Shown: positions 1-7,065, counted from the stretch's first letter. The stretch: DNA of 11,553 nucleotides from an uncultured Agathobacter sp. (GCA_934358675.1 CAKRKX010000078.1:1-11553), one strand, 5' to 3'. Numbers and translations are program-made. Notes: a model not told the origin generated them from the letters alone.

Positions 1-261
1 CGAGCCGACATTGTTGGTCGGCTTCAGCAGGATCGGGTTCATACACACCATCGGTGCAATCCCGGCTGCCTCTGCCTGCATAACCTGCGCTCGTCCCATC
101 TCTAAGCCCTCGCTCGTGATGTAGGAATTTAATGCCATATTCTGTGATTTAAAAGGCGCTGCCCGGTAGCCGTCCTGCTTAAAAATCCTGCATAAACCCG
201 CGACAAGAAAACTTTTTCCCGCGTTGGACATCGTGCCCTGCACCATAATTACTTTTGCCAT
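1..261 (-). CDS. cobQ: Cobyric acid synthase, N-terminal part (cut by window edge)
   Basis: This is the first 87 codons of a cobyric acid synthase (CobQ/CbiP), which uses glutamine and ATP to amidate four side chains of adenosylcobyrinic acid a,c-diamide in the cytoplasm. The N-terminus reads [17 protein letters not shown], with the P-loop variant of the dethiobiotin-synthetase-like ATPase domain at residues 9-17. It is followed by family blocks such as [27 protein letters not shown] and [13 protein letters not shown]. The ATG at 261-259 is preceded by an AAAGGGA SD. The gene is open at base 1, so the C-terminal amidotransferase half lies outside. It is the last visible gene of the riboswitch-led locus but is separated from the ATPase gene by 99 nt. 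Identification is firm from sequence; co-transcription with the uptake genes is inferred. Confidence 0.95.
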   Translation of the reverse strand, partial: MAKVIMVQGTMSNAGKSFLVAGLCRIFKQDGYRAAPFKSQNMALNSYITSEGLEMGRAQVMQAEAAGIAPMVCMNPILLKPTNNVGS

Positions 262-360
262 AATACATTTCCCTTTTATAATATTCCGAATGCTCCGCTT
301 CTCAAAAATATGTGCAAAACGTAGATGCTGTCTCTCACAATTTTATAAAACATTTTAATT
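262..360 (-). other. 99-nt spacer before cobQ
   Basis: This gap follows the ATPase stop codon. Read on the minus strand it is AT-rich. It holds a short TTTTATAAAA palindrome just after the stop but no GC stem with a U-tract, so no convincing terminator. A weak promoter-like pair (TTGAGA, 16 nt, TATTAT) lies shortly before the AAAGGGA SD of cobQ. I regard read-through from the upstream genes as more likely than an independent promoter, but the sequence does not decide it. Confidence 0.35.
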
Positions 361-1470
361 TTATGACAGCCATGCACATATTACTTCAATGCCAAGTTCT
401 GTTGCATACTCCAGCAGCTTCCGGTTCATCGCCTCGTAACTTCCGAACGTCTCCCTGCAGCAGATCACCCGCTCACAGCGCTCCATCACCGGTTTTGCCT
501 CATCGAATAATTGCTCATCCACCGGCTCAAACGCCGGTGCCGCAAACACTTTCTGTGCCAGTGCTGCCGCCACCGGATAATCCAGATCATTTTCATAGAG
601 GATTCCCGTAGCAAACGGAATTCCCTCTCTCTGCAGCTTCCGGTATACCGTTCTTCCGCTTCCGCCACCGGCGATCACAAATACCCTTGCCTCGCCCCCC
701 GGTGCCGGCAATTCCAGATTCCCGTTGACCTCATCGAAACTTCCCGCCTCTATCCGAAACAGACCGGACAGATAACCCGGTTCAAAAATTTCATCCGGAC
801 TTCCGTATCGATCCACCCGCGTACCATTTAAGCAGAGGATCTTATCCGCAATCCGCTCCGCAAGCTCCAGTTCATGCAGCGACAAGATCACGGTCAATGC
901 CTTTTTGCGGCTTAATTCCTGCAAGACCGATAAAAACTCCAGTTTGTATTTTACATCCAGATACGACGTTGGCTCATCAAGCACAATAATATCCGGCTCC
1001 TGACAGAGTGCCCGCGCCAGCATCACCCGCTGTCTCTGCCCGTCACTGATATAGCGGAAATCCCGGTTTCTGATTTCCGTCACATGCACCAGTTCCATCG
1101 CCTCTTCCACAACCCTTTGATCCTCGTCTGTCAGGATTCCAAACCTTCCGGTATACGGATAGCGGCCGGTCGCAACCACTTCCTCGCAACTCATCAGCTC
1201 CGTCTTAAGCCGCTGGGTCAGTACGACCGCCATCTTCTGCGACAGTGCCTCCGGCGACATACCTTTTAGTTCTTCCTGCCCCAGATAGATGGTTCCGCCG
1301 AGCAGCGCAAGCTGCTTCGTGATACTCTTAAGCACCGTGGACTTTCCTGCACCGTTTGGACCGATCAGCGTCAAAATCTCGCCTTTTTGCAAAGCGATCT
1401 CAATCTCTTCGATCAGCGGCTTGCGATCGTAGCCGACCGACATTTTTTCCGCACGAAAATAGTATTCCAT
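361..1470 (-). CDS. BtuD/FecE-type ABC transporter ATPase with extra C-terminal domain
   Basis: ATPase of an iron-siderophore/cobalamin class importer, powering the permease encoded just upstream. Counting from the ATG at 1470 (369 aa), Walker A GPNGAGKS is at 37-44, the Q-loop glutamine at 86, the signature at 141-145 (ISDGQ instead of LSGGQ, a variant seen in this family), Walker B IIVLDE at 161-166 and the switch histidine at 199. Standard members end near residue 250-260. This protein continues for about 110 residues with a domain beginning VFVIAGGGSGRTVYRKLQ, containing GILYENDLDYPVAAALA and ending CAWLS, of unknown function. The permease stop and this ATG share one base (TGATG), so translation is coupled. 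A GTG at 1473 is an alternative start: AAGGAG lies 8 nt before the GTG and 11 nt before the ATG. The substrate is inferred as corrinoid from the riboswitch and cobQ context. Confidence 0.9.
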   Translation of the reverse strand: MEYYFRAEKMSVGYDRKPLIEEIEIALQKGEILTLIGPNGAGKSTVLKSITKQLALLGGTIYLGQEELKGMSPEALSQKMAVVLTQRLKTELMSCEEVVATGRYPYTGRFGILTDEDQRVVEEAMELVHVTEIRNRDFRYISDGQRQRVMLARALCQEPDIIVLDEPTSYLDVKYKLEFLSVLQELSRKKALTVILSLHELELAERIADKILCLNGTRVDRYGSPDEIFEPGYLSGLFRIEAGSFDEVNGNLELPAPGGEARVFVIAGGGSGRTVYRKLQREGIPFATGILYENDLDYPVAAALAQKVFAAPAFEPVDEQLFDEAKPVMERCERVICCRETFGSYEAMNRKLLEYATELGIEVICAWLS

Positions 1471-2486
1471 CACAGCATCTTCTCCTTATTTCGCCTCATC
1501 ATCACAAAGATCACAACCGGCGCACCGAACACCGCCGTCACCGTGCTGATACTCAGTTCTGTCGGTGCAAAAATCATTCTTGCCAGCAGATCGCAAAACA
1601 GACAGAACACGCTTCCGCCCAGAAAACAGGCCGGTATCATAAGAAGCGGCTTGGTTGTGCGAAGCAGTGCTTTGACCAGATGCGGTACCGCCACTCCGAC
1701 AAAGGAGATCGGTCCCGCAAATGCTACGATGCATGCCGATAAAATACTCGACAGGATCACAAGCAGCACTCGAAAAAGCGGTATATTCACGCCCATATTC
1801 TGCGCATACACTTCGCCGAGCTGGTACGCGCCGAGCGGTTTTGCGATTAAAACCACCAAAAGAAATGTGACAAACACCACACCGGTAATGACCGTCACGT
1901 TATCCCACGTCATTCCGGAGAAGCTTCCTCTCGACCAGTTGTGAAGGTTGACGATATCCGAATCGCTCGCAAACGTCACAACAAGTTCGGTGACCGCCGA
2001 ACAGATATAACCGATCATCACACCGCTGACCACAAGCATCGCCATATGGTTGACCTTGCGCGACACGGCAAGTACAAATCCCATGGAAAACATCGCTCCA
2101 GCAAAAGCCGAAGCAATAAGTGCCGCAGAACTGACACGGATCGCATTGCCCATCAGAAATACCATCACAAGCGCTACGACCATCTTCGCTCCGGATGAGA
2201 TTCCCAGCACAAACGGTCCCGCGATCGGATTATGAAAGAATGTCTGCAGCAGATAACCGGCAAGGCCGAGTGCACCTCCTAGAAGCAGTGCGGCAAGTGT
2301 TCGTGGCATACGGATATCCCACAGGATCCGCTCATTTTCGACAGAATATCCTCCGATAGACTTAAGAATATCACGAAACGGAATCTCCACCGTTCCGATA
2401 CATACATTTAAGATAACAAGTACAAGCGTAGCAATTCCAAGTATGAGAAATGCCGATGTATAACGCATTTTCCGGTTATGTTGCAT
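1470..2486 (-). CDS. BtuC/FecCD-family ABC transporter permease
   Basis: Integral membrane permease of the iron-siderophore/cobalamin importer family, 338 aa, which is normal length. It has about nine to ten hydrophobic segments, starting at about residues 10-32 and 62-83. The family blocks are present: RMPRTLAALLLGGALGLAG at 59-77, QTFFHNPIAGPFVLGISSGA at 81-100, GPISFVGVAVPHLVK at 258-272, and the C-terminal E-x-S-I-S-T-V-T-A-V-F-G-A-P region at 310-323. I chose the ATG at 2486 because AGAAGG sits 6 nt upstream; a TTG at 2492 is in frame but has no properly spaced SD. It lies between the binding-protein gene (79-nt gap in the annotated frame) and the ATPase gene (TGATG overlap). Substrate is not readable from the sequence; corrinoid is inferred from the riboswitch, with haem or ferric chelates as alternatives. 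Confidence 0.93.
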   Translation of the reverse strand: MQHNRKMRYTSAFLILGIATLVLVILNVCIGTVEIPFRDILKSIGGYSVENERILWDIRMPRTLAALLLGGALGLAGYLLQTFFHNPIAGPFVLGISSGAKMVVALVMVFLMGNAIRVSSAALIASAFAGAMFSMGFVLAVSRKVNHMAMLVVSGVMIGYICSAVTELVVTFASDSDIVNLHNWSRGSFSGMTWDNVTVITGVVFVTFLLVVLIAKPLGAYQLGEVYAQNMGVNIPLFRVLLVILSSILSACIVAFAGPISFVGVAVPHLVKALLRTTKPLLMIPACFLGGSVFCLFCDLLARMIFAPTELSISTVTAVFGAPVVIFVMMRRNKEKML

Positions 2487-2571
2487 GTTCAACCTTCTCT
2501 TCCATTCTCTTTGTTTTATGACTGCGTATTTCCGGGTGAAACCAGGTCAGTCTCTGGTGTCCGTTCTTCCT

Positions 2572-3753
2572 TTAATTTAAATGAAAAAGATACTGCATCG
2601 TATCTTCACTCTTGCCCTGTAACATGTTGTGCATATCGCGGATCAGGCAGCCGATCGACATAGACTGCTGGTACATATCGTTTGTTGTGCACCAGACATT
2701 GCCCTCTTTGACCGCCTTAAAATCCTGAAGCACGTTACATTTGTCAATCAGTTCCTGCACCGACTGCACACCGCCGTCGATGGAACTGTTATATATGATG
2801 AAATCCGCATCCTTTGCCTTATCGTAGAAGTCCTCGATCTGCATACTGACCGTGGACCGGTTCGAATCCGGATCTCCGATATTCTCAAATATATACTTGC
2901 CACCTGCAAGCTCGATCATCTTCGGGACATAATCCCTGCTCGACCGCACCTGGATCAGCCCATTGGAGGTCACATAGAAAAACGCAACCGTCTTTCCGGT
3001 TCTCTTGACCGATGTCACCTCATCGACCTGACGTACCTCTTCGTCAAACACTTTCTGTGCCTTCTCTTCCTTACCGATGAGCGCACCGAAGAATTTCACC
3101 CACTCCACTCTTGCAAGCGGATGTTCCTCGTAACTGGAATACTCGATCATTGTCGGGATGTCAAAATCCGCAAGCATCTCACTGACTTCCGGAGAATGTG
3201 TGATCATGGTATTCTCGATTGCCAGCGAACAATTTTCAGAAACTATTAACTCATAATCCGGCTTACTGTATTTTCCTGCATAGATGATATCGCCTCTCGC
3301 CATCGCATCCTTCGCATCCTGCACATACCAGTCCTCTTCTTTCTGACTGGAAAGCCGGATCGTATCCATTGCATCCAGTTTGCTGAAAATATCCATGATG
3401 GATGATGATACGATATAAAGGTTCTTGACCGGCTGCTTTACGACAACAACATTGTCACCGATTCCATCCGGCACCTGTTTTCCGTCCGGCACAACAAGAA
3501 TCTGTGTGCCGTCCATCGTTGTCAAAACTTTGTATCCGCCCTCATAGTAATCGACGGAGAAATTCTTTGCATATTGCAGATCCATACTGCTCTCATACTT
3601 GAGATTTCCGAGTGAATCCGCTTTTTGTTCATTTTTCGCTTCCGTTTCCATATGTTCCGTAGAATCGGAAGAAGGACTGCCGCAGCTGCTAAGCCCCGCC
3701 AGTCCCATCATTAACAAACAGCCTGCAATTACAATCTGTTTTCTTCCTATCAT
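2572..3753 (-). CDS. BtuF/FepB-like substrate-binding lipoprotein
   Basis: Solute-binding protein of the importer, 393 aa, expected to be lipid-anchored on the outer face of the membrane. The N-terminus is a lipoprotein signal (MIGRKQ, hydrophobic stretch, lipobox LSSC with Cys24), followed by a Ser/Asp/Glu-rich linker. The rest has the two-lobe helical-backbone metal-receptor layout. VKNLYIVSSSIMDIFSKLDA at about 107-126 opens lobe one, and YSSYEEHPLARVEWVKFFG near the hinge is the usual E-x-H-P-L-x-R-x-E-W block of this family. The second lobe includes MIELAGGKYIFENIG and DFIIYNSSIDG. The start at 3753 has GAGG 8 nt upstream inside the 14-nt junction with the preceding lipoprotein gene, indicating one transcript. 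Ligand specificity is inferred from the cobalamin riboswitch only. Confidence 0.88.
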   Translation of the reverse strand: MIGRKQIVIAGCLLMMGLAGLSSCGSPSSDSTEHMETEAKNEQKADSLGNLKYESSMDLQYAKNFSVDYYEGGYKVLTTMDGTQILVVPDGKQVPDGIGDNVVVVKQPVKNLYIVSSSIMDIFSKLDAMDTIRLSSQKEEDWYVQDAKDAMARGDIIYAGKYSKPDYELIVSENCSLAIENTMITHSPEVSEMLADFDIPTMIEYSSYEEHPLARVEWVKFFGALIGKEEKAQKVFDEEVRQVDEVTSVKRTGKTVAFFYVTSNGLIQVRSSRDYVPKMIELAGGKYIFENIGDPDSNRSTVSMQIEDFYDKAKDADFIIYNSSIDGGVQSVQELIDKCNVLQDFKAVKEGNVWCTTNDMYQQSMSIGCLIRDMHNMLQGKSEDTMQYLFHLN

Positions 3754-3767
3754 ATCCTAATCCTCAA

Positions 3768-4676
3768 TTACTGCGCATTCTTCAATGTATCGGATAAGAA
3801 TGTCAGTGTGTATTCGATCTCGTGTGGCTTGCTCATCGCAACCGTATCGCCGATCACGGTAATCGGTGTATCGAAGCCGGCTACCGGTATCTCAAAGACA
3901 GAGTTTCCATCGGTATTAACCGGGAACAGTTTTTCCCCATCTACGATCATGTAATCATAATTTGGACTGCTCCACTCCACGGTTGCCGTCATCTTGCCGT
4001 CCGCAGCCACGGTCAGTGTAACCGGAGACTGGATGGACGCTCTGCCGCTTCCACCCTCAAACTTGATATCCACCTTGTAGGTTCCCTCTTCCAACGAATC
4101 CTTATATTCCACTTCGCTTTCAATCAGAGTATCCTCTGTAGGAGCCTGACTTGCATCCTCGCCGCTTTCGTTGTATCCTGCAACCGCATTTGTAACACTG
4201 ACCTTGTGGTCATACCACTTCCCTTTGGTTCCGAGGATTGCAAGATCAAATTCCTCATCAAGAGCCGAAACCGGAACATCAAATCCATAAACTTCCTCCG
4301 AAGTCCCGTCGCTGTATGTCACGGTGTCCGTTGTAGGCTCAAGCAGCTCGGCTCCGTCCTTTGCGGCATCATCCGCAAGTCCGACATAAAGATTTACAAT
4401 ATGAGTAGATGCAAGGGAAATATGGATCGTCATCTGTCCATTCTCTACCGTAAGCTTTCCTTTGCCGTCACAGGCTTCATTCACATGAAACATCGAGCTG
4501 TCCGTATTAAATTCTGCGGTATATACGCCATCTGCAAGTTCGGCTTCTTTTTGTGTCGATGCCTGTGTATTTTCCTGCGTACTTGCCTGCTCATTGTCTG
4601 TGTTTCCTGCGCACCCTGTAAGGAGCATTGCCATCAAAAGCATGGTGGCCGCTATATACTTTTTCATTCTGTTCAT
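3768..4676 (-). CDS. Lipoprotein with two related beta-rich domains, function unknown
   Basis: I do not recognise a characterised family. The 302-aa product has a lipoprotein signal (lipobox LLTGC, Cys22) and a Thr/Gln/Glu-rich linker to about residue 47. Two domains of similar design follow, at about 48-165 and 194-295. Both begin with a D/E-G-x-Y strand (ADGVYTAEF; EEGTYKVDI) and then a strand after G-x-M-T (NGQMTIHIS; DGKMTATVE). Next come IVNLYVG or YMIVDGE, a shared F-D/E-V/I-P-V-x-x-L/F-D block (GFDVPVSALD; VFEIPVAGFD) and a closing strand before the linker or the end. The second domain ends with the element AMSKPHEIEYTLTF. The pattern suggests a duplicated immunoglobulin-like or NEAT-like sandwich; NEAT haem binding is a guess. 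It sits between the chelatase and binding-protein genes, so a surface ligand-capture role is inferred. AAGGGA lies just before the ATG at 4676; ATG 4667 is an alternative start. Confidence 0.8.
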   Translation of the reverse strand: MNRMKKYIAATMLLMAMLLTGCAGNTDNEQASTQENTQASTQKEAELADGVYTAEFNTDSSMFHVNEACDGKGKLTVENGQMTIHISLASTHIVNLYVGLADDAAKDGAELLEPTTDTVTYSDGTSEEVYGFDVPVSALDEEFDLAILGTKGKWYDHKVSVTNAVAGYNESGEDASQAPTEDTLIESEVEYKDSLEEGTYKVDIKFEGGSGRASIQSPVTLTVAADGKMTATVEWSSPNYDYMIVDGEKLFPVNTDGNSVFEIPVAGFDTPITVIGDTVAMSKPHEIEYTLTFLSDTLKNAQ

Positions 4677-4748
4677 GATTCCCTTGTTCCTTTTATTTCT
4701 TTTCTATTCTATTCTGATCAATTGCCTGTCCGTTCACACAAGCATCTC

Positions 4749-5963
4749 TTATTTACCGATGGCTGCAGCCGTATGTTCTACATAAAGCTTCTGGATGCCT
4801 TCGATCTCACCAAGTCCGGCAATCTGCGCCGCTACACTTCCAAAGTTTCCGGAAGCCTGAAACATGCTCGTCCAGGAGTCATCATCGTCTCCTGCCATAT
4901 CATTGTTTGCATGATCACCGGCAACAACCATAAGCGGGCGAAGAACCACCTTCTTATATCCTGCATTCTTGACAGCCTCAATGACGTTCTCACAGGAAGT
5001 TTCTTCCGGCTCACCCTCTACGGTTCCGATAAATACATTGTCATATCCAAGATTGTTCATCTGTGCCTGCATCTGACTGTATGAAACCTTTGCCGTATGT
5101 GAAGTACCGTGTCCCATGAATACGAATGCCGTGCCATCTTCCTTTGCAGCATCCAGACTGTCAAATCCTGCTGTCTTAACAGCCTCTGCTGTAAGGATTT
5201 CTGCTACAGCCTTCTTATCATCGTTAACGACGGTTGCGTCATCTCCGACTTCGCCAAGAAGCGGCTCGGCAACCTTCACGGACTCAAACTTATCACTGTA
5301 GTTGTTAACAGCTTCCATGAGTTCGTCATACTCTGCACCATGCATTAAGTGTGTCGGCTGAACAACAAGGTTCTTTACACCGTTTGCCACGGCACGATCC
5401 AAAGCCTGATCCATGTTATCAATCTTCTCGCCATCACGTGCCTGTACATGGTTGATGATGATCTGTGCGGTAAATGCTCTGCGTACAGACCAGTCCGGAT
5501 TGGCTTCCTGGATTGCATCCTCGATACCTTTGATATCAGCCACACGGCTGTCATTGAATGAGGTACCGAAACTTACAACGAGGATCTCGTTCTCGCCGAT
5601 ATCATCCTGATTGCGTGGATCATCCTGGGAAGCATCACCGGTATCTCTTCCGAAATAATCCGGATCCGCATTCTCGCCCTCTACCAATGCCTTCTGTGCA
5701 TCGGTCAGCTTGTCCCATGCAGCCTTGGCAGCCTCGCACTGTGCATCGGTATCATCGGTTCTCTCCTGTACATAGATCGCATCGATTAAATCTGCGACTT
5801 CATCCGCAGCCTTCTGATCATCGCTTACGCTCTCTGTCTGTGTATCCTGTGTGTTTGCATCCACTTTGTTGTCTGTTGCGTTCTGATTGCCGTTTCCGCA
5901 TCCTGTTACACTCATAACAGTCAGAACAGATGCCATAAGCAGTGTTACGATTTTCTTTTTCAT
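4749..5963 (-). CDS. cbiK: CbiK-type cobaltochelatase, predicted surface lipoprotein
   Basis: Sirohydrochlorin cobaltochelatase family: CbiK inserts Co2+ into sirohydrochlorin in the anaerobic B12 pathway. Residues 126-404 carry the chelatase domain, with NEILVVSFGTSFNDSR at 125-140 and QPTHLMHGAEYDELM at 202-216. MGHGTSH has His285 and AGDHANNDM has His351; these match the two catalytic histidines known in Salmonella CbiK. The protein is 404 aa, whereas cytoplasmic CbiK is about 260 aa. The extra part is a lipoprotein signal (lipobox SVTGC, Cys22), a linker, and a helical stretch at about 52-97 containing KAAWDKLTDAQKALVEG, a motif style seen in Firmicute surface proteins. I placed the start at 5963, with GAGGAG directly upstream and a proper signal peptide; the 44 codons upstream in frame lie in the riboswitch leader. 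It is the first gene after the riboswitch. Metal and tetrapyrrole specificity outside the cell are unproven. Confidence 0.9.
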   Translation of the reverse strand: MKKKIVTLLMASVLTVMSVTGCGNGNQNATDNKVDANTQDTQTESVSDDQKAADEVADLIDAIYVQERTDDTDAQCEAAKAAWDKLTDAQKALVEGENADPDYFGRDTGDASQDDPRNQDDIGENEILVVSFGTSFNDSRVADIKGIEDAIQEANPDWSVRRAFTAQIIINHVQARDGEKIDNMDQALDRAVANGVKNLVVQPTHLMHGAEYDELMEAVNNYSDKFESVKVAEPLLGEVGDDATVVNDDKKAVAEILTAEAVKTAGFDSLDAAKEDGTAFVFMGHGTSHTAKVSYSQMQAQMNNLGYDNVFIGTVEGEPEETSCENVIEAVKNAGYKKVVLRPLMVVAGDHANNDMAGDDDDSWTSMFQASGNFGSVAAQIAGLGEIEGIQKLYVEHTAAAIGK

Positions 5964-6047
5964 TGTCTCCTCTTTTCTGCAGTATCTTCTGCTTTTCATT
6001 TCCAAATATGTACTACAAAAACGAGTGACCTGATGCCTTATGGCACA
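5964..6047 (-). other. Leader between riboswitch terminator and chelatase start
   Basis: This 84-nt stretch ends in AAGAGGAGACA, the SD for the chelatase ATG. It includes a CACTCGTTTTT segment able to pair with ACGAGUAAAAA upstream of the terminator (minus strand about 6122-6112), and a small GCCATAAGGC hairpin. No separate gene is seen. Confidence 0.5.
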
Positions 6048-6085
6048 CAAAAGAAAAACTCTTTTCCTAAAAATAGGTAAAGAGT
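6048..6085 (-). terminator. Intrinsic terminator of the cobalamin riboswitch
   Basis: On the minus strand the RNA reads ACUCUUU, A, CCUA, loop UUUU, UAGG, A, AAAGAGU, then UUUUUCUUUU. That is an 11-pair stem with one A/A mismatch and a strong U-tract. It lies between the riboswitch and the chelatase start codon, about 85 nt before the ATG, so it is the likely expression platform: premature termination when cobalamin is bound. A competing pairing is possible between UAAAAAGGU (minus strand, 6116-6108) and ACC-UA-UUUUUA within the terminator. Confidence 0.85.
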
Positions 6086-6151
6086 CTGCACACAATCCAA
6101 ACGTACAACCTTTTTACTCGTGGTCTGAAACTCATCGTTTCTGTACAGCAC

Positions 6152-6316
6152 TCAGGCAGGTCTCCCGGCTTATAGATCATCGCATCCACCATCTTCCCGG
6201 TTTCCCAGTGATATATTGGCTTCGCTCCTTAATTACGGTGACGAGTTCGTACAGGATTTGCACCTGTTTCCCTTTTCACCGGAGCCAATCAACGACATGA
6301 TTGCTCCGACACCTGA
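6152..6316 (-). promoter_or_regulatory. Cobalamin riboswitch
   Basis: The minus strand of this interval matches the conserved core of the cobalamin riboswitch. In order it shows GGTGAAAAGGGAAACAGGTG, CAAATCCTGTACG, CACCGTAA, CACTGGGAAACCGGGAAG, GGATGCGATGATC, and the B12 box AGCCGGGAGACCTGCC at 6170-6155. Closing helix P1 can form from TCAGG at the 5' end (6316-6312) and CCTGA at the 3' end (6156-6152). The terminator at 6085-6048 follows, giving a standard transcription-attenuation layout in front of the chelatase/transporter operon. By established behaviour, adenosylcobalamin or a related corrinoid would lower expression. Boundaries are approximate by a few bases. Confidence 0.95.
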
Positions 6317-6340
6317 TTGCTACATATTCAGTTCTTATCA

Positions 6341-6369
6341 AATTTATCACACTTTGTCGGAAATCACAA
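6341..6369 (-). promoter_or_regulatory. Candidate promoter of the riboswitch operon
   Basis: TTGTGA (6369-6364) and TAAATT (6346-6341) are separated by 17 nt, each matching four of six consensus bases. This would start RNA near 6334, about 18 nt before the riboswitch 5' helix, which is a sensible place. The -35 overlaps the stop codon of the upstream hydrolase gene. The boxes are weak, so this is a candidate only. Confidence 0.4.
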
Positions 6370-7065
6370 CATGGAATCAACAAATGCCCGAAAAATCTTT
6401 CTGCTGTCCTCATCCGTTTTATACGCAAACTCCGGATGCCACTGCAAAGCCCACACAAACTTTTTTGAAGGCATATACACCGCTTCGATAAGTCCATCCT
6501 CCGACTCCGCCATCATTTTCAGATCCGGCGCAAGTTCTCGAATCGCCTGATGATGGTAACTGTTTACCGCAAGATTCTCTTTTTCAAGTAATTGATGTAA
6601 CGGACTGTCTTTCACAATCCTGTTCGTGTGCACCGGAATATCATACGGTGCCGTCTGATGATGTTCGACTCCACTCGAATGTTCCGTCGGCAGATCCTGA
6701 TATAGCGTTCCGCCCAGATGCACATTCAAAAACTGGATACCCCTGCAAATTCCAAGTATCGATTTATTCTCTTCCAACGCACACTTCATTAAAGCACCTT
6801 CCATCTCATCACGCTTTTTGCAGCATATTACATTCGATGAAAAAGCCTCCATCCCATACAATTCAGGCGATACATCATGACCTCCTGTAAATAGAAATCC
6901 GTCACACATCTTTACACACTGTTCCATCGTTGCCGGCTCGCTGCTCAGGGGCAGCATAATTGGCATCCCGCCGGCTTCTTCGATTCCATTAAAATATCCG
7001 GGCAACATCCATAAACTATCTTTTTCATCGTCCCACAACGGTAACACACCTACTACAGGTTTCAT
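6364..7065 (-). CDS. Peptidase C26 family hydrolase (gamma-glutamyl-GABA hydrolase-like)
   Basis: Class I glutamine-amidotransferase-like hydrolase, 233 aa, the normal size for the PuuD/C26 group, which cleaves gamma-glutamyl amide bonds in the cytoplasm. Visible blocks are KPVVGVLPLW at the start, DGFLFTGGHDVSPELYG at 55-71, the nucleophile elbow SILGICRGIQFLN with Cys107, LGGTLYQDLP at 117-126, VNSYHHQAI at 168-175, and LQWHPEF with His210 and Glu212 completing the triad. I chose the ATG at 7065 because GGGGAG is 8 nt upstream and family homology begins at once; the in-frame ATG at 7116 lies next to the terminator and lacks support. It is a single gene, with its leader at 7329-7066 and the riboswitch promoter overlapping its stop. 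The exact substrate (gamma-glutamyl-GABA, another gamma-glutamyl amine, or a peptide) cannot be read from sequence. Confidence 0.9.
   Translation of the reverse strand: MKPVVGVLPLWDDEKDSLWMLPGYFNGIEEAGGMPIMLPLSSEPATMEQCVKMCDGFLFTGGHDVSPELYGMEAFSSNVICCKKRDEMEGALMKCALEENKSILGICRGIQFLNVHLGGTLYQDLPTEHSSGVEHHQTAPYDIPVHTNRIVKDSPLHQLLEKENLAVNSYHHQAIRELAPDLKMMAESEDGLIEAVYMPSKKFVWALQWHPEFAYKTDEDSRKIFRAFVDSML

Noticed and set aside
2493..2571. Terminator or small gene between binding-protein and permease genes
   Set aside because: Only a 5-bp ACCAG/CTGGT hairpin without U-tract and no frame with an SD are present; treated as an ordinary operon spacer.
3822..5084. Long plus-strand open frame of 420 codons
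   Set aside because: It lies opposite two clearly real lipoprotein genes and spans their junction; its translation is Cys/His/Ile-rich with no domain or signal logic, and no SD is seen.
5964..6095. Upstream extension of the chelatase reading frame to an ATG at 6095
   Set aside because: It runs through the riboswitch terminator and would bury the lipoprotein signal; the ATG at 5963 has GAGGAG and a proper signal peptide.
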